Source: an uncultured Collinsella sp. (GTDB taxonomy: Bacteria; Actinomycetota; Coriobacteriia; Coriobacteriales; Coriobacteriaceae). From it: a stretch of DNA of 5,102 nt. Location of the stretch: assembly GCA_900545055.1 (NCBI GenBank), contig UQXP01000080.1, positions 1 to 5,102 on the forward strand, read 5' to 3'. Below are positions 1 to 5,102 of the stretch, piece by piece. Below the pieces are notes generated by a model, which made no database searches, was not told the origin of the DNA, and saw only the letters and a program-made list of their open reading frames with translations. The translations under genes and the position numbers were made by a program. The first letter of the stretch is position 1. Every line of letters starts with the position of its first letter.

Positions 1-6
1 AAAGAG

Positions 7-32
7 AAGAGGCGGGGCATGCCCCGCCTCTT
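7..32 (-). terminator. Perfect 26-bp palindrome, candidate terminator
   Basis: The two 13-base halves (7-19 and 20-32) are exact reverse complements, so the RNA can form a very stable GC-rich hairpin. On the minus strand it is followed by a pyrimidine-rich run (CTCTTT), which weakly fits Rho-independent termination of leftward transcripts. On the plus strand the only T residues are the two closing the stem. It could also serve a gene lying to the left of the window, or be a protein-binding palindrome. The structure is certain; its function is inferred. Confidence 0.5.
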
Positions 33-114
33 ACACCACATCTCTGCGCGCTACCCTCGTGCCTGCCCCAAACAATCAAAACAAGCCCTTTTCGCCGCAC
101 CCTCAAAGGTCTGT

Positions 115-340
115 GGGCAAAAAAGGGCAAATATGAGTACTGTTACCATTTTAGTAGCAGGCAAAACCACCCAAAATGACGTCCGAGCGACCCCTACAAC
201 CCCCTAAAGCAGCCAACCTGACTGGTTTAAGGCGTATTGGAGCCAATTTTAATGAACATACTAAAGGCTATGTTCATTATCTTTTAGGATGTAAATGCTA
301 TTCACTTAGCAACAGTACTCATATTTGGCATTTTTTGTCC
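115..340. repeat. Inverted repeat pair, ~31-base arms
   Basis: Positions 115-145 match the reverse complement of 310-340 at 27 of the first 30 bases. This includes an identical 17-base core, CAAATATGAGTACTGTT, at 128-144 and (inverted) 311-327. The three mismatches lie in the outer A-rich part (GGRCAAAAAA...). Similarity fades inward but a TAGCA block is still shared. The arms are about 165 bp apart. I see no transposase and no obvious target-site duplication. It could be two copies of a dispersed intergenic repeat, a MITE-like remnant, or the closing stem of a structured RNA. Confidence 0.75.
250..279. promoter_or_regulatory. 11-bp dyad symmetry, possible operator or hairpin
   Basis: TAATGAACATA (250-260) and TATGTTCATTA (269-279) are perfect inverted repeats around an 8-base spacer, CTAAAGGC. 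An AT-rich dyad of this size suits a dimeric regulator's operator. A hairpin is also possible, since on the plus strand it is followed by TCTTTT, making it a weak terminator at best. No gene starts beside it, so its target is unclear. The symmetry is seen directly; any role is inferred. Confidence 0.4.
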
Positions 341-343
341 ATT

Positions 344-373
344 ACTATATAACTAACACCCTATAGCAGACAA
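344..373 (-). promoter_or_regulatory. Weak sigma70-like promoter candidate, leftward
   Basis: Read on the minus strand, TTGTCT (368-373) is followed after 18 bases by TATAGT (344-349); an alternative -10, TATATA, lies at 346-351. Transcription would start near 337, at the edge of the right inverted-repeat arm, and could end at the palindrome at 7-32. The -35 box overlaps the T-tract of the terminator behind the Nramp gene, and the region is AT-rich, so a chance match is quite possible. Confidence 0.22.
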
Positions 374-406
374 AAAACAGGCCGCAGCCCATCGCTGCGG
401 CCTGTT
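372..406 (-). terminator. Rho-independent terminator of the mgtE-like/Nramp operon
   Basis: A perfect 13-bp stem (376-388 with 394-406, AACAGGCCGCAGC and its complement) closes a 5-base loop. On the minus strand it runs directly into a tract of six T residues (372-377, sharing two with the stem base). It starts about 19 bases after the Nramp stop codon. This is a textbook intrinsic terminator and marks the end of the operon. Confidence 0.93.
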
Positions 407-424
407 CGGAAGCAAAAGTGGGCG

Positions 425-1687
425 TTAAGCGCTGTAGCCCATCGCCTGCAGAACAAACATGACGACCGTGAGCACCGTAATCACACCGATAGTCGCCCAA
501 GTGAGCACATTCCACACGCGGCCGTTGCGGTTGGCACCCATAATGTGACGGTCAGCGGCAATAACCACCTGGAACACCAGAACCACGGGCAGCAGCACGC
601 CATTGATGACCTGCGAGGTCATCATAATCTGGAACAGATCGACGCCGGGCATAAGCACCAGCACGGCAGAGATACCGATGATGGCCGTAATGATGCCGCG
701 ATAGACCGGGGCCTCGTCCCAGCTGCGGTCGGCACCGCGCTCCCAGCCAAATGCCTCGCAGATAGCGCTCGACGTAACGCCCGGCAGCACGCAGGCAGCC
801 AAGAAGCTCGCCGCGACCAGGCCCGAGGCAAACAGTACCGTGGACCACTGACCCGCAATAGGCTCCAACGCGCGGGCGGCATCGGCAGCATCGCTAATCT
901 GAATACCCGCCGGGAACAACACCGTACCGGTCGTGATGATAATAAAGCCGGCAATGACATCGGCGGCAAGCGAGCCGCTCACGGTATCGATGCGCTGCAG
1001 CACGATATCGTCCTCGCCCGCGTTCTTATCGACCACGTTGTTCTGCGCCAAGAAAATCATCCACGGCGCGATGGTGGTACCGATCGTTGCGACCACGAGC
1101 GACACGTAGCTGGGGTCATTTTGAATGTTAGGCACGACCAGGTCGACCGCGACCTCACCCCAGTTGGGGCCAGCCATAAACGCGGCGACAATATAGGTCA
1201 CGAACACGCAGCTCACCAGCAGCAGAATCTTCTCGATGCGCTGGAAGCTGCCCGACATGGTAAGCATCCACACCAGCAGCGCCACCAGCGGCACCGAAAT
1301 GCTCGCCGGCACGCCAAAGAGAGCAAGACCGCTGGCGATGCCCGCAAACTCCGAAATGGTCACAGCCGTGTTGGCGATCAACAGCGCCGCCATAGCAAGT
1401 ACACTCTTGCGCACGCCAAAGCGCTCGCGAATGAGCGATGCCAGGCCCTTACCCGTGACGCAGCCGCAGCGCGCCGCGGTCTCCTGCGTCACGATGAGCA
1501 GCACAGTCATGACGGGAAGCATCCAGAGCATCTTGTAGCCATAGCTGGCGCCCGCACTGGAATACGTTGCAATGCCGCCGGCGTCATTGCCCGAAAGCGC
1601 CGCCAGCAGACCGGGACCCATAGCGCCAAAGATGGCCGCGATGGTCAGCTTTTGCTTGGTGCCCGACTTTTGCTTGGTATTTTGCAC
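425..1687 (-). CDS. Nramp-family (SLC11) divalent metal transporter, magnesium-type
   Basis: A 420-residue integral membrane protein of the Nramp fold, expected to import divalent cations across the cytoplasmic membrane. Seen: the helix-1 region GPGLLAALSGNDAGG, with the unwound metal-site motif D35-A36-G37-G38 in place of the canonical DPGN; the helix-6 site A207-P208-W209 in place of MPH; a QETAAR...TGKGLASLIRERFG segment typical of the family after helix 2; and SQV (358-360) in a late helix. About 11 hydrophobic segments fill the rest. Loss of the Asn and the metal-selecting Met is the pattern reported for Nramp-related magnesium transporters (NRMT, characterised from Eggerthella lenta), so Mg2+ (perhaps also Mn2+) is the likely substrate rather than Fe2+; this is inference. 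The start is taken as GTG at 1687, preceded by AGGTGG, 8 bases after the mgtE-like stop. A longer frame to 1750 would overlap that gene and adds residues unlike the family. Confidence 0.9.
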   Translation of the reverse strand: MQNTKQKSGTKQKLTIAAIFGAMGPGLLAALSGNDAGGIATYSSAGASYGYKMLWMLPVMTVLLIVTQETAARCGCVTGKGLASLIRERFGVRKSVLAMAALLIANTAVTISEFAGIASGLALFGVPASISVPLVALLVWMLTMSGSFQRIEKILLLVSCVFVTYIVAAFMAGPNWGEVAVDLVVPNIQNDPSYVSLVVATIGTTIAPWMIFLAQNNVVDKNAGEDDIVLQRIDTVSGSLAADVIAGFIIITTGTVLFPAGIQISDAADAARALEPIAGQWSTVLFASGLVAASFLAACVLPGVTSSAICEAFGWERGADRSWDEAPVYRGIITAIIGISAVLVLMPGVDLFQIMMTSQVINGVLLPVVLVFQVVIAADRHIMGANRNGRVWNVLTWATIGVITVLTVVMFVLQAMGYSA

Positions 1688-1695
1688 GCGACCAC

Positions 1696-3540
1696 CTAAC
1701 CCATGACTGACATGGCGAGCAGCACCGCGGCGATGCAATACGCCACACACGAGATCATGACGGCAATAACGTTCATGGCGGTGCCCGACGTGTTGAGGTC
1801 ATGCTCGTCACGCCAGAACAGCACCATCAGGTAAATCACGGCGCTCATGTTTCCAACCAGGCAAATGATGGCAGCGATATTAAAGCACCCGGTAAAGAGT
1901 TGCTCCTCAAACATGGGCGCATCGGGGAACGCGGCGGTGCGCACCAGCTGGGCGCACAGGTAGGTCACGAGTGACAGAATCAGGCCCATGCCCGTGCTCT
2001 GGAAGAAGAATCCCAGGTAGGGCTTAGGCTCGTCGTCGTGGCCGTCGTATTCCAGGAAGTAGTTCTTGACGAACGACACCATGCGCGAGGCCGCCAGCAG
2101 CACGAGCGGCATGGCGCACATGGGGAACACCACCAGATGCGCGGAGCCGAGCGCCGTTCCCAGCACGGTCGCTATAATGCACGACGCGATGCCCCATACA
2201 ACAACCCAGTACTGGCGATGCACGAACCAGCTGAGCACGTTCGTCGAGTCGTCCGACGCGCTATCGCCCGAGCCGACACCGGCGATCTGCAGGTCCTCCT
2301 GATGCTCCTCGGCGATAACGTCCATGGCGTCGTCGAAGGTCACGATACCAAGGATATGACGATTCTCGTCGCAGACGGGGATGGCGACCAGGTCGTACTT
2401 GGTCATCTCGTCCGTTACGTCTTCCTGGTCGTCGTCGGGCGACACATAAACCAGGTCGCGATAGGCCAGCTGGCCCAGCGTGGCGTCGCGATCGGCCACG
2501 ATCAGCGTGCGCAGCGAAAGCACGCCAGTCAGCATGCCGCTCGGATCCTCGGTATAGACGTAGTAGACGCTCTCGAAGTCCTCGTCGAGCTCGCGAATCG
2601 CCTCGATGGCATCACCGACCGTTGCCGTTGCGGGCAGGGAGACAAACTCCGAGGTCATGATGCGGCCGGCGGTGTTGTCCTCATACCCCAGCAGATTACG
2701 AATCGCCTTCTCCTCCTTGACGCCCATCAAGCGCAGGAGCTTCTCGGCCTTCTCATAATCGAGCTCGTCGATCAGGTCGGCAGCGTCGTCCGGGTCCATC
2801 ATGGCCAGCATCGACGATGCGTCGGTGTCGGACAGGCCCTCGAGCATCTCGGTCATAAGCTCGTCGTCATCGAACTCCGAGATGGCCTCGGCGGCCTGGG
2901 CAGTATCGAGCTGCGCAAACACCTGCGCACGCAGGCGCGGGTCGAGCTGCTCGATAATGTCGGCGATGTCGGCAGGGTGCAGCTCGCCGAGCGTCTTGTG
3001 CGACACCGAGAGTTGAATGTTCTTGGTCGAGCGGTCGAGCAGGTCCATGTAGGACCAAGCGATGATGTCCTCACTGAGCGGCTTGCCCAGGTGCTTCATA
3101 AAGCCTTCGACGATATGCTCGAGCGCGGGGCTGATGGCGCGTAGCAGACCGCGAGCACCGACCTCGGCGCCCAGCAGGCGCAGCTGATTTTCGCCCGACA
3201 TGGAAAACTTGATGTCGTTTACGCGCACGACCTTCATGCCCTGCGTGTCGACGATCTGCTTGTTGAGCACGTCGCGCGCCAGCAGGAGCTCGGTCGGCTG
3301 CAGGTACGAAAAACGGATTTCGGTGGCCGACGTCTTAAGGTGTACGCCCGTCTCGTCGATACGGTCGACCCATTTGCGCCAGCTGATCATAAACGGCGTC
3401 TTGCCGGGGCCGCGGAACGCGAGCGACGTCACGTGTGGAAAAACTTCGCCGGTAGCAATACCAAAATCGTTGACCACGCCGAGCTTTTCGCCGTCGACGT
3501 CCAAGACCGGCAATTTGAGCATCTCACTCAGATAATTCAA
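1696..3540 (-). CDS. MgtE-like protein: PRC-barrel, MgtE_N, CBS pair, membrane domain
   Basis: A 614-residue protein. Domain order: two PRC-barrel-like segments (about 1-80, opening with LSEMLKLPVLDVDGEKLG, and 84-150); an MgtE_N superhelix (about 184-285, LHPADIADIIEQLDP and acidic repeats); two CBS domains (about 291-412, starting AGRIMTSEFVSL); an acidic linker; and five hydrophobic helices (about 444-465, 468-490, 509-533, 548-575, 586-612). In MgtE channels the N and CBS domains sense cytosolic Mg2+ and gate the pore. Here the cytosolic part through EEHQEDLQIAGVG is MgtE-like, but I cannot find the canonical GGNxGxQ-type motif or the pore aspartate of the last helix, so conduction is doubtful. 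It may instead regulate the Nramp encoded 8 bases downstream. The start is the TTG at 3540, preceded by GGGGAG at 5 bases. ATG at 3522 is an alternative, and a stronger RBS/ATG upstream (3553/3556) is out of frame because of a TGAG duplication. Confidence 0.85.
   Translation of the reverse strand: MNYLSEMLKLPVLDVDGEKLGVVNDFGIATGEVFPHVTSLAFRGPGKTPFMISWRKWVDRIDETGVHLKTSATEIRFSYLQPTELLLARDVLNKQIVDTQGMKVVRVNDIKFSMSGENQLRLLGAEVGARGLLRAISPALEHIVEGFMKHLGKPLSEDIIAWSYMDLLDRSTKNIQLSVSHKTLGELHPADIADIIEQLDPRLRAQVFAQLDTAQAAEAISEFDDDELMTEMLEGLSDTDASSMLAMMDPDDAADLIDELDYEKAEKLLRLMGVKEEKAIRNLLGYEDNTAGRIMTSEFVSLPATATVGDAIEAIRELDEDFESVYYVYTEDPSGMLTGVLSLRTLIVADRDATLGQLAYRDLVYVSPDDDQEDVTDEMTKYDLVAIPVCDENRHILGIVTFDDAMDVIAEEHQEDLQIAGVGSGDSASDDSTNVLSWFVHRQYWVVVWGIASCIIATVLGTALGSAHLVVFPMCAMPLVLLAASRMVSFVKNYFLEYDGHDDEPKPYLGFFFQSTGMGLILSLVTYLCAQLVRTAAFPDAPMFEEQLFTGCFNIAAIICLVGNMSAVIYLMVLFWRDEHDLNTSGTAMNVIAVMISCVAYCIAAVLLAMSVMG
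3523..3530. repeat. Tandem 4-bp duplication TGAG-TGAG at the mgtE-like start
   Basis: Minus-strand TGAG occurs twice in tandem (3527-3530, 3523-3526). With a single copy, the strong RBS and ATG at 3553/3556 would read straight into the mgtE-like frame, giving MMGSTIELSEMLKLP. With two copies that frame stops at 3524, and the gene must start at TTG 3540 or ATG 3522. Confidence 0.7.
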
Positions 3541-3556
3541 TGGTGCTCCCCATCAT
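3524..3556 (-). CDS. Ten-codon leader ORF overlapping the mgtE-like start
   Basis: ATG ATG (3556, 3553) is followed by the short peptide MMGSTIELSE and a TGA stop at 3524-3526. It has the best Shine-Dalgarno of the region: GGAGG at 3561-3565, 4 and 7 bases before the two ATGs. The stop lies one base before an in-frame ATG of the mgtE-like gene (3520-3522, residue 7), so terminating ribosomes could re-initiate there. It may instead be the original start of the mgtE-like gene thrown out of frame by a 4-base duplication. The RBS and frame are seen directly; translation is inferred. Confidence 0.3.
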   Translation of the reverse strand: MMGSTIELSE

Positions 3557-3563
3557 TATTCCT

Positions 3564-3592
3564 CCGGACGCGGCCGCGCGTGCGGCGTCCGG
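3564..3592 (-). promoter_or_regulatory. GC-rich stem overlapping the ribosome-binding site
   Basis: In the minus-strand RNA, CCGGACGC (3585-3592) can pair with GCGTCCGG (3564-3571) over a 13-base loop. The last two G residues of this stem are the first two of the GGAGG Shine-Dalgarno (3561-3565). When formed, the stem would partly hide the ribosome-binding site of the leader ORF and mgtE-like gene, giving a plausible point for translational control. The pairing is seen in sequence; the regulatory role is inferred. Confidence 0.45.
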
Positions 3593-3645
3593 GGGCTTCT
3601 GGATATGTATACGCATGCGCGGGCGGCACGCCGCTCGACGCTTAC

Positions 3646-3733
3646 ACCCCGTGCATGCGCAAAAAGCACCTGCATGGGGTCATCGACTGTATGGTCGAGG
3701 TTTGGATTTCACCTGTAACCTTTCTCTTGACCC
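3646..3733 (-). ncRNA. Candidate structured leader RNA of the mgtE-like/Nramp operon
   Basis: In the minus-strand RNA, GGGTCA (3728-3733) pairs with TGACCC (3677-3682), enclosing two small hairpins: AGGTT/AACCT (3717-3721 with 3698-3702) and CGAC/GTCG (3694-3697 with 3684-3687). This makes a three-way junction. The 3' strand of its closing stem overlaps the 5' strand of the next hairpin (3671-3680 with 3646-3655, extended inward by 3666-3669 with 3657-3660, loop UUUUU), so the two folds exclude each other, as in riboswitches. The second hairpin is not followed by a U-tract. I do not recognise a known class: M-box hallmarks are absent. The stems are short, and chance pairing cannot be excluded. 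Confidence 0.35.
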
Positions 3734-3748
3734 TCATTAACCGCAGTA

Positions 3749-3757
3749 ACTATAGCA
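3749..3757 (-). promoter_or_regulatory. Extended -10 promoter candidate for the operon
   Basis: The minus strand reads TGC-TATAGT, an extended -10 box (TATAGT at 3749-3754, TGC at 3755-3757), with no good -35 box at 17 bases. Transcription would begin near 3742, just before the first strand of the proposed leader fold, giving an untranslated leader of roughly 185 bases before the ATG at 3556. The fit between this start and the leader structure mildly favours it over the upstream alternative. Confidence 0.35.
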
Positions 3758-3781
3758 TCAGCATCGCGCTGCGGCACCGAA

Positions 3782-3811
3782 TTTATGCGCTGCACATCGC
3801 AGGCATACCAA
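3782..3811 (-). promoter_or_regulatory. Alternative sigma70-like promoter for the operon
   Basis: On the minus strand, TTGGTA (3806-3811) and CATAAA (3782-3787) are 18 bases apart; each matches 4 of 6 consensus bases. It lies between the deacetylase-like gene and the mgtE-like gene and would make a leader of about 220 bases. It is a weak match and competes with the extended -10 candidate at 3749-3757. Confidence 0.22.
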
Positions 3812-3850
3812 ACGCTAACGCATCCGTGACATAGTCGTCCGCAGCGAAGT

Positions 3851-3886
3851 GGTGGGACAAAAATTATCAGGAGTGTTTGTCCCACC
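3851..3886 (-). terminator. Stem-loop after the deacetylase-like gene, probable terminator
   Basis: GGTGGGACAAA (3851-3861) is a perfect inverted repeat of 3876-3886: an 11-bp stem with a 14-base loop, starting 16 bases beyond the stop codon. The position suits a transcription terminator, but no T-tract follows on either strand, so it may act with Rho, protect an mRNA 3' end, or be a dispersed repeat element. Its A-rich stem base (GGGACAAA) loosely recalls the inverted repeat at 115-340 (GGACAAAAAA). Confidence 0.5.
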
Positions 3887-3902
3887 GGCGCCCTTGCTTG
3901 AG

Positions 3903-5102
3903 CTACTCCGTAGTACTGTCGTCCTCGGCGAGTTGGGGAAACACGGCGTCCTTTGGCATGGTGACCTTCGTCAGTGACGTGAGCTTTTTGCTGAGCGACG
4001 TGTCCGTCTTGACCAGGTCGCTCAGCGTCACGATCTTGTAGCCGTCCGCAACGAGGCCGTCGATAATCTGCGGCAGCGCCTCGAGCGTCTGCTCGGCGCA
4101 TTCGTCTCTATCGGTGAGCAGCACGATATTGCCCGGCGTCACCGAATCGAGCACCGTCGAGACCTGCTCGTCGGCACCGTTGAGCAGCCAGTCGCCCGAG
4201 TCAATATTCCACGAGACCACGGCGGAGACCAGGTCCATCGCATCAATCCAGTTTTGCTCGTCAAAGGCAGCGTAGGGAGCACGCAGCAGCATCGTCTTCA
4301 CGCCGGTCGCCGACTTAATCGCATCGGTGCCTTTCGTGATCTGTTCGCGTACCGCCTCACGGTCCCGACCCTTGAGCGAATCGTCGCTGTAGCTGTTGGA
4401 TCCGATCTCGCACCCGGCATCGACAATCGCCTTGGCCGTGGCAGGCGAGGCCTCGGCCGCATCGCCCGAAAGGAAGAACGTCGCGGTGACGCCCTTTTCC
4501 TTGAGCACCTGCAGGATCTGCTTGGTGGCGCCGCTCGGACCCTCGTCAAACGTCAGCGCCACGTACTTTTTGTTGCCCTTGGGCGCCACGCTGGCGCACG
4601 CAACGACGCAATCGGTGGCGGGCACAACCTCGCCGCGGTCTTGCGTCTTGCCCGACTGCTCACCAACCCACACCTCGGAGCGGCCCTGGACACCCCACGT
4701 CTGCACATACTCGATAGCGCCCGTACCCTCGACCTTGAGCTTGGGCTCGATAACCGTAGCCTGAACCTCGTGCTTCTCGTAGATGTTACGGCCATCCTTG
4801 ACCGTCACCTTCTCGCCGCCCTCAAGTTCGCGGCTATCCCATTTGCCCTGCTTCACGCGCTTGCCGTCGACCTTCACCGACAGCTTTTCGCCCCCATGGC
4901 GCTTGAGCACGCTGTCATCGACGGCCAGCAGGTCGCCTGCGTCGTAGGTGTCAGTCAACTCCTGGTCGTCGATGAGATTCTGCAGCGTAGAGCCCACACG
5001 CACCGCGGTCTTCTGGCCGTTGAGCTCCACGTCCACACTGCGGTTGACGTAGCCCACGACGGCAGCGATAAACAGCACGAGCGCGCAACCCACGGCGATG
5101 AG
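3903..5102 (-). CDS. Membrane-anchored NodB/CE4 deacetylase-like protein, degenerate, 5' partial
   Basis: The frame is open to the window edge, so the true start lies outside; numbering here is from the in-frame GTG at 5093. A hydrophobic stretch (LIAVGCALVLFIAAVVGY) is a membrane anchor or signal segment. Residues about 20-80 resemble the DUF348/ubiquitin-like extracytoplasmic domain of YabE-type proteins (tentative); 81-170 are unassigned, with a close Cys pair (162, 166). A NodB domain spans about 175-362. CE4 enzymes remove N- or O-acetyl groups from cell-wall or other polysaccharides using an Asp-His-His-bound metal. Here motif 1 is TFDEGP (metal Asp replaced by Glu184), motif 2 has Asn233 and Asp237 where both metal histidines belong, and the motif 5 His is Thr327. 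RAPY (271-274) and DSGDW (298-302) remain. It is therefore probably inactive as a classical deacetylase, or uses another chemistry. The intact frame argues against a decaying pseudogene. Confidence 0.85.
   Translation of the reverse strand, partial: LIAVGCALVLFIAAVVGYVNRSVDVELNGQKTAVRVGSTLQNLIDDQELTDTYDAGDLLAVDDSVLKRHGGEKLSVKVDGKRVKQGKWDSRELEGGEKVTVKDGRNIYEKHEVQATVIEPKLKVEGTGAIEYVQTWGVQGRSEVWVGEQSGKTQDRGEVVPATDCVVACASVAPKGNKKYVALTFDEGPSGATKQILQVLKEKGVTATFFLSGDAAEASPATAKAIVDAGCEIGSNSYSDDSLKGRDREAVREQITKGTDAIKSATGVKTMLLRAPYAAFDEQNWIDAMDLVSAVVSWNIDSGDWLLNGADEQVSTVLDSVTPGNIVLLTDRDECAEQTLEALPQIIDGLVADGYKIVTLSDLVKTDTSLSKKLTSLTKVTMPKDAVFPQLAEDDSTTE

Larger units (their letters stand above)
33..371. 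other. Gene-free, partly AT-rich intergenic region
   Basis: I find no convincing protein or stable RNA gene here. The part from about 210 to 370 is markedly richer in A and T than the flanking genes. It holds a long inverted repeat (arms 115-145 and 310-340), an 11-bp dyad (250-279) and a weak minus-strand promoter candidate (344-373). A 24-codon plus-strand frame at 133-207 begins inside one repeat arm, but only a poor Shine-Dalgarno precedes it. With the palindrome at 7-32, the region could encode an untranslated minus-strand RNA, but nothing here proves it. Confidence 0.6.

Noticed and set aside
133..207. 24-codon plus-strand peptide frame starting MSTVTILVAG
   Set aside because: The start lies inside an inverted-repeat arm, only a weak AGGG precedes it, and the other arm's frame stops after six codons. 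No sign of a conserved peptide.
115..340. Insertion sequence or intact MITE
   Set aside because: There is no transposase and no target-site duplication beside the arms, so only an inverted repeat is claimed.
545..1699. Long plus-strand open frame (384 codons) opposite the Nramp gene
   Set aside because: It is antisense to a clear membrane transporter, its translation is rich in His, Arg, Gln and Asp without domain features, and no RBS supports it. It is a GC-driven shadow.
2038..3144. Long plus-strand open frame (368 codons) opposite the mgtE-like gene
   Set aside because: It lies wholly antisense to the MgtE_N/CBS coding region and has low-complexity composition typical of a shadow frame.
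3646..3742. M-box (ykoK) Mg2+ riboswitch
   Set aside because: A stretch reading GTTACAGGTGAAATCC faintly recalls the M-box opening, but the GCTGCTGCCC, AATGGGT and GCTAAAGCTC hallmarks are absent.
3561..3742. yybP-ykoY Mn2+ riboswitch
   Set aside because: The conserved GGGGAGTAG-type core is not present; the GGGGAG at 3546-3551 is the ribosome-binding site just before the TTG start.
3340..3834. Plus-strand frame crossing the mgtE-like start and the leader region
   Set aside because: No recognisable domain or good RBS. It runs through both antisense coding and the structured intergenic region.

Overview
The window looks like a chromosomal stretch of a high-GC Gram-positive gut actinobacterium, most likely of the class Coriobacteriia (Collinsella-like). 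This is inferred from the GC-rich coding sequence, GTG and TTG start codons, and an Nramp protein whose metal-site substitutions resemble those of the magnesium-transporting Nramp branch described from Eggerthella lenta. No taxonomic search was possible.

All three convincing genes lie on the minus strand. Read in the direction of transcription (right to left), they are: (1) the 3' part of a membrane-anchored NodB/CE4 polysaccharide-deacetylase-like gene (3903 to the window edge) whose metal-binding residues are largely replaced; (2) a 362-bp gap with a stem-loop, candidate promoters and a structured candidate leader RNA; (3) a PRC-barrel / MgtE_N / CBS / membrane-domain protein of the MgtE type (1696-3540); (4) eight bases later, an Nramp-family (SLC11) metal transporter (425-1687), followed by a clear Rho-independent terminator (372-406). 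Positions 1-371 hold no convincing gene. They are AT-rich in part and contain a perfect 26-bp palindrome, a 31-bp imperfect inverted repeat with arms about 165 bp apart, and a separate 11-bp dyad.

The mgtE-like and Nramp genes form a compact operon that probably handles Mg2+ (or Mg2+/Mn2+). The Nramp has the DPGN to DAGG and MPH to APW changes expected of magnesium-type Nramps. The MgtE-like partner keeps the cytosolic Mg-sensing architecture but lacks recognisable canonical MgtE pore motifs, so it may regulate the Nramp rather than be a second channel. The operon's leader can be folded into a small three-way junction whose closing stem competes with a following hairpin, and a GC-rich stem overlaps the ribosome-binding site. 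At the mgtE start, a TGAG-TGAG tandem duplication puts the best Shine-Dalgarno/ATG out of frame with the gene.
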